Notes: a model not told the origin generated them from the sequence alone. Positions 1 to 5,618 are shown, counted from the first letter of the stretch. The stretch: DNA of 5,832 bases from an uncultured bacterium (GCA_937928475.1 CALFVE010000229.1:1-5832); one strand, 5' to 3'. A program made the numbers and translations.

Positions 1-98
1 CTCGCATGGGCGTCGGGGCTTTTGCCTCTTGGGAGGAAATGCGCGGGAAGGGGAGAAACCAGCCCCAAGTAATCTCAAGCCGCCTCGGAGCCCCGCCT
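1..98. other. Upstream edge and leader of the arabinofuranosidase gene
   Basis: The reading frame of the arabinofuranosidase stays open through this stretch, with in-frame ATGs at 6 and 39. The residues it would encode do not resemble the family. GGAGG at 32-36 lies only 2 nt from the ATG at 39, which is too close to be a good ribosome site. I read the stretch as an untranslated leader; no promoter hexamers are convincing. The region is cut by the window start, so the true upstream context is unknown. Confidence 0.5.
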
Positions 99-1586
99 AT
101 GCGTGGAACCATAACCGTCTGGGCCGATCACGACCTGGGCCTCATCGACCCCAACCTCTACGGCAGCTTCGCCGAACATCTGGGGCGCTGCGTCTACGGA
201 GGCCTCTGGGTCGGTCCGCAGAGTCATATCCCCAACCAGGAGGGCCTGCGCTCGGATGTTGTCGCCGCCTTGCGGGCCCTGCGCCTGCCCGTCTTGCGTT
301 GGCCCGGAGGCTGCTTTGCTGACGATTACCACTGGGAATGGGGCGTCGGCCCCCAGCGCCGGCCCCGGCGCAACCTCTGGTGGAACCAGCCCGAGAGCAA
401 CGAGTTCGGCACTGATGAGTTCCTCCGCCTCTGTCAGGCCGTCGGCTGCGCCCCGTATATCTCCGTGAACGTCGGCTCTGGCACCGTCGAGGAGGCCGTC
501 AACTGGATGGAGTACTGCAACTCCGCCCAGGCCAGCTACTACGCCAACCTCCGGCGCCGTCATGGTCATCCCCAGCCTTACGGCGTCCGCTACTGGGGCC
601 TGGGCAACGAGAACTGGGGCTGCGGGGGCAACATGACCGCCCAGCAGTACGCCTACGAATGCCGCAAGTACGCCTGCTTCATGAAGAAGATGGGCGTTGA
701 CATAGAAGGTGGCGTCTACCTCATCGCCGTCGGGCACGACCATCTGCCCTGGAACCTGGAGGTCCTCCGCAACCTGGAGGGCGCGCTGCATACTATTGAC
801 GCCCTCTCTATTCACATGTACCGCACCGGCCATCCCGCCCAGGGGCCGCCCAGCACCGTCGCCGACGACAGCCCCGAGCACTTTTACCGCCTGCTGGGCG
901 AGGTCCCGGGCATGGAGGAGAAGGTATGCAAGACCGCTGACCTCTTGGACTACTACTCCACTGCCGACCACCGCCTGGACCTGGTGGTGGACGAGTGGGG
1001 CACCTGGTATCACGACGCCGACGAGGGCCTCTGCCAGCAGGGCCCCCTGAAGGACGGCCTCTTCGCCGCTGCCGTGCTCAACATGTTCAATCGTTACTGT
1101 AAGGCGATCAGCATGGCCAATATCGCCCAGACGGTGAACGTGCTCCAGGCGGTCATCCTCACCCGGGGCTCCGAGATGATTCTCACCCCCACTTACCACG
1201 CTTACGAGATGATGAAAGGCCACCAGGGCGCGACCCTCCTGGCCAGCCGCGCCAGTTCCGTCAACCTGGCCGACGACAAGGGCCGCGAATACGACGCCCT
1301 CAGCCTGTCTGCCTCGCGCTCGGCCGACGGGAAGACACTCACGCTCTCGGTCGTCAACATGAGCGTCGAGGAGGACTGCCAGGCGCAGCTCCGGCTCTCC
1401 GGCCTCGAACGCCTGGCCGGCGCCTCGGGGCGGGTGCTGACCGCCGACAGTGTCGCTGCCTGCAATGACTTCGGCGAAGGCGAGCGCGTGCGGCCGCAGC
1501 CGGTGGCGGTGAACGCTGCTTTGCCGACCTTCACTCACACCTTCCCGGCTAAGTCCCTGACCGTACTAGAGATCGCCTTGCCTTGA
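99..1586 (+). CDS. abfA: Alpha-L-arabinofuranosidase, glycoside hydrolase family 51
   Basis: This 495-residue enzyme should release terminal alpha-L-arabinofuranosyl residues from arabinan, arabinoxylan or arabino-oligosaccharides by a retaining mechanism. No signal peptide is seen, so it probably works in the cytoplasm on imported oligosaccharides. Visible family motifs, in order: FAEHLG (24-29), RWPGG (67-71), GLGNENWG (167-174) with Glu171 as predicted acid/base, and VVDEWGTWY with Glu299 as predicted nucleophile. Length and glutamate spacing match characterised bacterial GH51 enzymes of about 500 residues. The catalytic TIM barrel is followed by a C-terminal beta-sandwich ending near TVLEI. 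I chose the ATG at 99 because family similarity begins there (TITVWADHDLGLIDPNLYGS) and GGAG at 87-90 lies 8 nt upstream; the frame is open back to position 6. The TGA stop precedes the heptamer array. The gene is intact. Family assignment is firm; exact substrate preference is inference. Confidence 0.95.
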   Translation: MRGTITVWADHDLGLIDPNLYGSFAEHLGRCVYGGLWVGPQSHIPNQEGLRSDVVAALRALRLPVLRWPGGCFADDYHWEWGVGPQRRPRRNLWWNQPESNEFGTDEFLRLCQAVGCAPYISVNVGSGTVEEAVNWMEYCNSAQASYYANLRRRHGHPQPYGVRYWGLGNENWGCGGNMTAQQYAYECRKYACFMKKMGVDIEGGVYLIAVGHDHLPWNLEVLRNLEGALHTIDALSIHMYRTGHPAQGPPSTVADDSPEHFYRLLGEVPGMEEKVCKTADLLDYYSTADHRLDLVVDEWGTWYHDADEGLCQQGPLKDGLFAAAVLNMFNRYCKAISMANIAQTVNVLQAVILTRGSEMILTPTYHAYEMMKGHQGATLLASRASSVNLADDKGREYDALSLSASRSADGKTLTLSVVNMSVEEDCQAQLRLSGLERLAGASGRVLTADSVAACNDFGEGERVRPQPVAVNAALPTFTHTFPAKSLTVLEIALP

Positions 1587-1606
1587 ACCGGCGGGCTGCC
1601 GCCACT

Positions 1607-1676
1607 AACCACCAGCGACTAACCACCAGCGACCAACTACCAGCGACCAACTACCAACCACCAACTACCAACCACC
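1607..1676. repeat. Tandem array of ten 7-nt units
   Basis: Ten contiguous heptamers fill most of the 110-nt gap between the arabinofuranosidase and the isomerase genes. In order they are AACCACC, AGCGACT, AACCACC, AGCGACC, AACTACC, AGCGACC, AACTACC, AACCACC, AACTACC, AACCACC. There are no insertions between units. The first part alternates the AAC-type and AGCG-type units; the last four units are pure AAC(C/T)ACC, two copies of a 14-mer. The + strand is almost free of G, so the RNA should be unstructured just ahead of the AGGAGG site at 1684. A frame starting at TTG 1583 runs through it but encodes low-complexity sequence (ATNHQRLTTSDQ...), which I do not regard as protein. Function is unknown. 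Confidence 0.9.
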
Positions 1677-1683
1677 AAATCTC

Positions 1684-1689
1684 AGGAGG
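1684..1689 (+). promoter_or_regulatory. Ribosome binding site of the sugar isomerase gene
   Basis: AGGAGG is a full match to the anti-Shine-Dalgarno core and lies 7 nt before the ATG at 1697. It decides the start against the longer frame that begins with TTG at 1583 and would translate the heptamer array. Confidence 0.9.
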
Positions 1690-1696
1690 CCTATCC

Positions 1697-2497
1697 ATGC
1701 CCTACGGACTCATCCACTACAATGCCCCCGGCGATACTCTGGAGCAATTCCTGGACTTCGCGGCCCAGGCCGGCTTCGACTGCGTGGAAGTCCAGATCGG
1801 CGATCTGTGGCCGCAAGAAGGCCCCAGCCCTGAAGAGCAGACCGAGCAGGTCGCTGCTATGCTGCGGCAGCGCGGCTTGTCCGCCTCCGCCATCTCCGCC
1901 GGCAACAACTTCTGCGTGGACCGGGAGGAGGAGATCCGCGCCCAGGTTGTCCGCATGAGGCGCATCTGCGACCTGGCTAAGATCCTGGGCACCGATACCT
2001 TGCGCACCGAGGGCGGCTGGCCCGGCGATGACCCCCGTCCCGCCGTCGAGTGGGTGCCTTGGATCGCCGAATGCCTGGGGCGCTGCCTGGAGTTCATTGA
2101 GCCGTTGGGCATCAAGTTGGCGGTGGACAACCACGGATACCTCACCAACGAGTGGCCGATCCAACTTATGGTCTACGAGCGAGTACAGTCGCCGCTGGTC
2201 GGCGCGAACCTGGATACTATGAACTACCGCTGGTTTGGGCACAGCGTGGAGAAACTGCGCGAGATCTACGAGGCCATTGCCCCTCACGTCTTGCACACGC
2301 ATCTGAAGGATGGTACGGGCGCGCGCCAGGACTACAAAGGCTGCGCCCTGGGCGAGGGGGAGATCCCGCTGGACTGGGCGGTGGAGTGTCTGAAGAAGGC
2401 GGGCTACTCCGGCCCCTGGGTCGCCGAATACGAGGGCCCGCGCGACGAGGGCACCGGCTACCGCAAGTGTTTGGCATGGATGAAGGCGAACTGCTGA
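1697..2497 (+). CDS. Sugar phosphate isomerase/epimerase-like TIM-barrel protein
   Basis: This 266-residue protein belongs to the xylose-isomerase-like / AP endonuclease 2 superfamily (Pfam PF01261 type), whose members isomerise or epimerise free sugars, sugar phosphates, inosose or hydroxypyruvate with a divalent metal. Its length is typical. Strand-end motifs appear in order: CVEVQIGD (29-36), TLRTEGG (101-107), GIKLAVDNHG (138-147), GANLDT (169-174), HTHLKD (200-205), GEGEI (219-223) and WVAEYEGP (241-248). By analogy with the family the metal site would use Asp144, Asp173, His202 and Glu246. Asp144 sits where many relatives have Glu in an ENHG motif, a conservative but noticeable change. 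The protein has no signal peptide and is presumably cytosolic. The start at 1697 is set by AGGAGG 7 nt upstream. It follows the arabinofuranosidase by 110 nt and may act on a related sugar, but the substrate cannot be read from sequence; IolE-, Hyi- and tagatose-epimerase-like roles all remain possible. Confidence 0.88.
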   Translation: MPYGLIHYNAPGDTLEQFLDFAAQAGFDCVEVQIGDLWPQEGPSPEEQTEQVAAMLRQRGLSASAISAGNNFCVDREEEIRAQVVRMRRICDLAKILGTDTLRTEGGWPGDDPRPAVEWVPWIAECLGRCLEFIEPLGIKLAVDNHGYLTNEWPIQLMVYERVQSPLVGANLDTMNYRWFGHSVEKLREIYEAIAPHVLHTHLKDGTGARQDYKGCALGEGEIPLDWAVECLKKAGYSGPWVAEYEGPRDEGTGYRKCLAWMKANC

Positions 2498-2516
2498 GTC
2501 CCTTGATTGCTCCTTG

Positions 2517-2562
2517 CTCTCCCCCGCTGGCGGGGGAGAGTACCGCCCGCGCCAGCGGGCGG
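2517..2562. repeat. Paired GC-rich hairpins with alternative pairing
   Basis: Two adjacent perfect inverted repeats lie 19 nt after the isomerase stop codon. The first pairs CTCTCCCCCGC (2517-2527) with GCGGGGGAGAG (2530-2540). The second pairs CCGCCCGC (2543-2550) with GCGGGCGG (2555-2562) around GCCA. In addition, 2523-2532 (CCCGCTGGCG) is an exact reverse complement of 2550-2559 (CGCCAGCGGG), so the two hairpins can be replaced by one long stem. No T-run follows either stem, so these are not standard rho-independent terminators. The rest of the 187-nt gap, up to 2668, shows nothing recognisable. The element resembles dispersed intergenic palindromes common in GC-rich genomes, possibly protecting the 3' end of the upstream mRNA. 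Confidence 0.8.
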
Positions 2563-2668
2563 GGAGAGGGGGCCCAAGATGTGGACGCGCATCCCCTCCC
2601 AACACCTCAGACAGAAGTGCGCGACCACTGGCCCCTGCTTGCCGGGAAAAAATGACAAGCGAGGAGAG

Positions 2669-2675
2669 AGGAGGT
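2669..2675 (+). promoter_or_regulatory. Ribosome binding site of the ferredoxin-nitroreductase gene
   Basis: AGGAGGT lies 9 nt before the ATG at 2685. It selects that start over in-frame ATGs at 2514 and 2652, the first of which would translate the hairpin element. Confidence 0.85.
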
Positions 2676-2684
2676 CTCGGCCCG

Positions 2685-3551
2685 ATGCGCCTTTCCGTTG
2701 ACCCTGATCTATGTAACCTCTGTGGGGTCTGCGTCCTGACCTGCCCCGCCGATATGGTCCGCGAGAAGCAGGGCCGCATCAAGATCGGCCGCGTCATGTG
2801 CCTGGAGTGCGGCCACTGCGTCGCGGTCTGCCCTCGCGGGGCCATCTCTGTCGAGGAGCCGCCCCGCGACGATGACTTCGCCGAACCGGAGGCGCCGCTT
2901 ATCCCGCCCGAGATGCTCCGCCGCTTGCTCGTCTCCCGCCGCAGCGTCCGCCGCTACCTCTCCCGTCCGGTACGCCGCCAAGACCTTGAGCAGATGCTGG
3001 ACGCCGCCCGCTGGACCCCTACCGCCGCCAACTGCCAGTGCCAGAGTTTCACCATTATCACCGACCCCGAGAAGCGGGAGGCCCTGGCCGCCCGCATTGT
3101 GCAGTTCTACCGCGCCTACAACGAGGCGCTCCAGGACCGCGAGCACTGCGCCGAGCGCCTCGCCGCGCTGGGGCTCGATCCTGCCTTCGCTCTGCACCCG
3201 CATATGCAGGCCGCCGTCCCTGCCTTCCTAAGAAACACCGACGCCGGCCGCGACCGGCTCTTTTTCCAGGCTCCGGCGGTGATCCTGGTCCACGCCGACA
3301 CCGGCGCGGTCCTGCCGGAGGCCGCCTGTGCCTTCGCCACCCTGATCCTGGTGCTGATGGCCGAGACCCTGGGCCTGGGCACCTGCATTACTGCCTACGC
3401 CTCCGAGGCCTTGCGCGCCTTGCCCGACTTGCGGGCAGACCTGGGCTTGCCGACGTCCCATCAGGTATACTATGTGCTGACAGTAGGCTACCCGGGCGAA
3501 GAGTTCCGCCTGATCCCTCCGCGGCGCCCGGCGCAGGTGAATTGGCTGTAG
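2685..3551 (+). CDS. Nitroreductase family protein with N-terminal 2x[4Fe-4S] ferredoxin domain
   Basis: This 288-residue protein fuses a bacterial-type ferredoxin to a flavin nitroreductase fold. Residues 10-20 (C10-x2-C13-x2-C16-x3-C20-P) and 39-49 (C39-x2-C42-x2-C45-x3-C49-P) are complete ligand sets for two [4Fe-4S] clusters. After an acidic linker (about 55-75) the nitroreductase domain begins near RRSVRRY (85-91), a typical FMN-phosphate-binding start. It continues through the ARWTPTAANCQ segment (108-118), the APAVILVHAD strand (197-205) and the conserved LGTCI (230-234) and VGYP (267-270) segments. Such fusions are established and are thought to pass electrons from iron-sulfur clusters to FMN for reduction of an unidentified substrate. 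There is no signal peptide or membrane segment, so a cytosolic, oxygen-sensitive enzyme is likely. The start at 2685 is supported by AGGAGGT. The upstream gap is 187 nt and repeat cluster A follows the TAG stop. The physiological substrate and the link to the sugar genes are unknown. Confidence 0.92.
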   Translation: MRLSVDPDLCNLCGVCVLTCPADMVREKQGRIKIGRVMCLECGHCVAVCPRGAISVEEPPRDDDFAEPEAPLIPPEMLRRLLVSRRSVRRYLSRPVRRQDLEQMLDAARWTPTAANCQCQSFTIITDPEKREALAARIVQFYRAYNEALQDREHCAERLAALGLDPAFALHPHMQAAVPAFLRNTDAGRDRLFFQAPAVILVHADTGAVLPEAACAFATLILVLMAETLGLGTCITAYASEALRALPDLRADLGLPTSHQVYYVLTVGYPGEEFRLIPPRRPAQVNWL

Positions 3552-3566
3552 GCTTCCCGCCGCCTA

Positions 3567-3644
3567 GGGCAGGCATCCCTGCCTCCGCGTGGGGCAGGCA
3601 TCCTTGCCTGCCATGTTCCGCGTAGGGCAGGCATCCTTGCCTGC
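3567..3644 (+). repeat. Repeat cluster A, type-1 palindromes (three copies)
   Basis: Three copies of a palindrome built on GGCAGGCATCCTTGCCTGCC start 16 nt after the nitroreductase stop. Copy 1 has arms GGCAGG (3568-3573) and CCTGCC (3578-3583). Copy 2 has perfect 8-nt arms (3593-3600 and 3605-3612) around TCCT. Copy 3 has 7-nt arms (3627-3633 and 3638-3644). Copies 2 and 3 are preceded by CCGCGT(A/G)GGG, which gives the unit a direction (left to right here). No T-run follows any of them. The cluster probably acts at RNA or chromosome level, like REP elements; that role is inference. Confidence 0.88.
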
Positions 3645-3651
3645 TTCGGGG

Positions 3652-3661
3652 TGGCCTCCAT
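3652..3661 (+). repeat. TGGCCTCCAT linker between palindrome types
   Basis: TGGCCTCCAT separates the type-1 and type-2 palindromes of cluster A. Its core GGCCTCC recurs as the reverse complement GGAGGCC inside GGAGGCCAT at 5675-5683 and 5824-5832 of cluster B, each time beside type-2 units. It therefore looks like a fixed part of a composite repeat rather than chance spacer. Confidence 0.7.
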
Positions 3662-3666
3662 ACGGA

Positions 3667-3770
3667 CGCAGGCTGGAAGCCTGCGCCACGCGGGGACGCA
3701 GGCTAGGAAGCCTGCGCCACGCGGCACCCGCAGGCTGGAAGCCTGCGCCACGCGCACGCGGGCTCGAAGC
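3667..3770 (-). repeat. Repeat cluster A, type-2 palindromes (three copies plus a degenerate one)
   Basis: Three copies share perfect 8-nt arms CGCAGGCT and AGCCTGCG: 3667-3685 (loop GGA), 3697-3716 (loop AGGA) and 3729-3747 (loop GGA). Each is followed by CCACGCG, the reverse complement of the CGCGTGG flank of the type-1 units, so type 2 faces the opposite way. A degenerate fourth copy (GGGCTCGAAGC) ends at 3770. The remaining 3771-3818 is a short leader for the next gene, with a small AGGC-AAA-GCCT hairpin at 3791-3801 and no convincing promoter. The frame of the next gene stays open through this array (TQAGSLRHAGTQARKP...), which can mislead start prediction. Confidence 0.88.
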
Positions 3771-3806
3771 ATGATCCTACCGCCCGTCCAAGGCAAAGCC
3801 TCCCTC

Positions 3807-3812
3807 AAGGAG
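3807..3812 (+). promoter_or_regulatory. Ribosome binding site of the URO-D-like gene
   Basis: AAGGAG lies 6 nt before the ATG at 3819 and fixes the start there. The alternative in-frame ATG at 3651 would translate the type-2 palindromes. Confidence 0.85.
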
Positions 3813-3818
3813 ACTCAC

Positions 3819-4820
3819 ATGACCTCTCGGGAAATCATTCGCCGGGTATTGGAACGCGATCATCCGCCTCGCATTGGCCTGGCCTTCGACGAATTCGAAG
3901 GGCAACCTCGAATCAACGACCTAGCGGGCACAGGCCCCGCGCCCGATCCGGAAGCGGCAGGGCACGACTGGCAGCCTGATGGCGCCGGCGGCGAGGTGCG
4001 TCGCGATGAGTGGGGCCTGCTCTGGCGCCGCCTTCCCGGTCGCACTACCCAGGGCGAAGTCATTGAGCCGCCCCTCAAGACCTGGGCCGACCTAGACACC
4101 TACCGCCTCCCTTCGCTGGACGACCCCGCCCGCTACGAAAAATGCGCCCAGGTGCGCGAAGAGCATCCCGACCAGTACCTGCTGGGGCATATCGTCGGCT
4201 GCGCCTTCAACATGGCCCGCTACCTGCGCCGCCTGGAGCAGTACCTTCTCGACTGCGCCGCCGAGCCGGAGCAGGTCAAGCGCCTCAACCGCCTGGTCAA
4301 CGACCTGGCCTGCCGGCAGATTGACCTCTACGCTCAGGCCGGCGCCGACGGGGTGATGTTCTGCGAAGATTGGGGTACCGAAGATCGCCTCCTGGTCAGC
4401 CCCCGCATGTGGGACGAGATCTTCCGCCCCGACTTCGAGCGCCTCCTCAATCACGCTCACCGCCAGGGCCTCACCGTCTGGATGCACTCCTGCGGCTACA
4501 TCAAAGACATTATCCCCCGCCTCGCCGACCTGGGCATGGATGTTCTCCAACTCGACCAGCCTGAACTGAGCGGCCTGGAGTTCCTCGCTGCCTATGGCGA
4601 CCGGCTCACCTACTGGTGCCCGGTGGACATTCAGAAGGTGCTCCCCACCGGCGACAGGAACTTGATCCAGTCGCGAGCGCGGGAGATGATCCGGCTGCTC
4701 GGCGGGCGCGGCGGCGGGTTTATCGGTGGCATGTATGGCGACCCCCAGTCCATCGGGGTTGATCCCCTCTGGCAGCACTGGGCCTATGAGGTCTTTGTCG
4801 CGGAGGGAAAGTACGGGTAG
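3819..4820 (+). CDS. Uroporphyrinogen decarboxylase (URO-D) superfamily protein, probably methyltransferase-like
   Basis: This 333-residue protein has the layout of the URO-D / MtaA-CmuA corrinoid methyltransferase superfamily (PF01208 type). It opens with a REIIRRVLERDHPPRIG segment of the kind typical of the family, followed by RRDEWGLLW (61-69), a GHIVGCAF strand (123-130), GADGVMFCEDWGT (175-187), a long SPRMWDEIFRPDFERLL helix (194-210), VWMHSCGY (220-227), LDVLQLD-like sequence (about 239-246) and GGGFIGGMYGDPQ (298-310). The PVWxMRQAGRY motif of true HemE is absent, so a role in haem synthesis is unlikely. His223-x-Cys225 matches the first two zinc ligands of the methyltransferase branch (HxC...C), but the region that usually carries the third Cys reads GGMYGD; Cys267 is the only later cysteine. 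Many such proteins occur in sugar-catabolic loci with no known activity. The start at 3819 follows AAGGAG. Repeat cluster A lies directly upstream and a hexuloisomerase gene follows after 181 nt. Family is confident; activity is unknown. Confidence 0.87.
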   Translation: MTSREIIRRVLERDHPPRIGLAFDEFEGQPRINDLAGTGPAPDPEAAGHDWQPDGAGGEVRRDEWGLLWRRLPGRTTQGEVIEPPLKTWADLDTYRLPSLDDPARYEKCAQVREEHPDQYLLGHIVGCAFNMARYLRRLEQYLLDCAAEPEQVKRLNRLVNDLACRQIDLYAQAGADGVMFCEDWGTEDRLLVSPRMWDEIFRPDFERLLNHAHRQGLTVWMHSCGYIKDIIPRLADLGMDVLQLDQPELSGLEFLAAYGDRLTYWCPVDIQKVLPTGDRNLIQSRAREMIRLLGGRGGGFIGGMYGDPQSIGVDPLWQHWAYEVFVAEGKYG

Positions 4821-4844
4821 AGCCGCACCACTGCACGTGCTCAG

Positions 4845-4874
4845 GGGCAAGGCGCAGAACCCTCGCCTGCGCCC
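4845..4874 (+). other. Imperfect hairpin in the 181-nt gap before the hexuloisomerase gene
   Basis: GGGC (4845-4848) and AGGCG (4850-4854) can pair with CGCCT (4864-4868) and GCCC (4871-4874) across a small internal loop. No T-run follows. The rest of 4821-5001 is GC-rich sequence without the palindromes of the other gaps. TAACTA occurs twice (4966-4971 and 4977-4982), but neither copy has a well-spaced -35 hexamer, so I do not call a promoter. Confidence 0.3.
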
Positions 4875-5001
4875 AGCCGCCCGCGTCTTGGGTCCCAACC
4901 TAACGCCGAGGGGGGAGCGCGGGGCCGCGTTGCCGGGCGTCCCTAGTCCTTGGCCTGCCGGGGTGTAACTACGTCCTAACTAGCGCGAAAGGGCTTGTCT
5001 T

Positions 5002-5562
5002 ATGCGAACCGCTACCCAGCCCAATCCTCTCCTCGTCGCCGAGGAGATCTCCCGCGTTGTGGCGCAGGTCCGTGAGCGTGACCTCACCACTCTGGGCAAC
5101 GCTATTCTGGCGGCCCGCCGCGTCTTTGTCTGCGGCGCCGGGCGCAGCCTGCTCATGATGAAAGCCTTCGCCATGCGCCTGATGCACCTGGGCCTCTCCT
5201 CCTACGTGGTCGGCGAGACCATCACCCCCGCTATCGGCCCCGGCGACCTGCTCATCGCCGGCTCCGGTTCCGGCCAGACCCGCATGACCCTGGCGATGGT
5301 GGAGGCCGCCCACGTCCGCGGCGCCCGCACCGCCGCCATCACCGCTCATCCCGACTCCGTTATTGCCCGCCAGTGTGACCTCGTGGTGGAGATCCCCGCG
5401 CGCATCGTAGGTATTGCCGGCCAGGCGGTCAGCATCCAGCCGCCCGGTTCGCTCTTCGAGCAGGCCCTCCTGGTGGTCGCCGACGGCCTGATCCTGTGGT
5501 TGATGGACAGACTGGGGGCCACCTACGAGCAAATCCGCGCCCGGCACACCAAACTGGAGTAA
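5002..5562 (+). CDS. hxlB: 6-phospho-3-hexuloisomerase (SIS domain)
   Basis: This 186-residue protein is a single SIS (sugar isomerase) domain of the 6-phospho-3-hexuloisomerase family, which interconverts D-arabino-hex-3-ulose 6-phosphate and fructose 6-phosphate in the ribulose monophosphate pathway. Length is normal for the family (about 180-190). Evidence: VFVCGAGRSLLM (41-52), with the phosphosugar-binding GxGRS loop; a helix AFAMRLMHLG (55-64); DLLIAGSGSGQT (82-93), the second SIS loop; PPGSLFE (147-153), with Glu153 at the conserved position implicated in catalysis; and the C-terminal RHTKLE, close to the RHANLE ending typical of the family. It is probably a cytosolic oligomer. AAAGGG at 4988-4993 is a weak ribosome site 8 nt before the ATG. 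The partner hexulose-6-phosphate synthase gene is absent from the window, so the enzyme may serve formaldehyde fixation, the reverse route to ribulose 5-phosphate, or another ketose phosphate. Repeat cluster B lies downstream. Confidence 0.93.
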   Translation: MRTATQPNPLLVAEEISRVVAQVRERDLTTLGNAILAARRVFVCGAGRSLLMMKAFAMRLMHLGLSSYVVGETITPAIGPGDLLIAGSGSGQTRMTLAMVEAAHVRGARTAAITAHPDSVIARQCDLVVEIPARIVGIAGQAVSIQPPGSLFEQALLVVADGLILWLMDRLGATYEQIRARHTKLE

Positions 5563-5618
5563 GCCCAGGGCCGCCGGCGCCAGCGCACCCGTCCTGCCGA
5601 CTCTGCGTCCCCGCGTGG

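Noticed and set aside
75..1538. Long minus-strand open frame opposite the arabinofuranosidase gene
   Set aside because: It encodes a repetitive Ala/Gly/Val/His-rich sequence with no recognisable domain, while the + strand holds a complete GH51 enzyme. Long antisense frames are common in GC-rich coding DNA.
1583..1696. TTG-initiated N-terminal extension of the isomerase overlapping the arabinofuranosidase stop
   Set aside because: The 38 extra residues come almost wholly from the heptamer array. The AGGAGG-ATG pair at 1684-1699 is a far better start.
2517..2562. Rho-independent terminator after the isomerase gene
   Set aside because: The stems are strong, but no T-run follows on either strand. 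The sequence continues GC-rich.
1691..2845. Minus-strand open frame of 384 codons spanning the isomerase gene and the following gap
   Set aside because: It crosses the palindromic element and shows no family motif. The + strand genes explain the region.
3567..3770. CRISPR array
   Set aside because: Repeats are under 25 nt, strongly palindromic, of two types and spaced 26-33 nt start to start, with spacers that are themselves conserved flanks. No cas gene is present.
3819..4820. Genuine uroporphyrinogen decarboxylase (HemE)
   Set aside because: The PVWxMRQAGRY motif and the other HemE active-site surroundings are absent. Only the superfamily fold signature is seen.
4950..4982. Sigma-70-like promoter before the hexuloisomerase gene (TTGGCC with TAACTA)
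   Set aside because: The spacings (10 nt to the first TAACTA, 21 nt to the second) do not fit, and the hexamers are weak.
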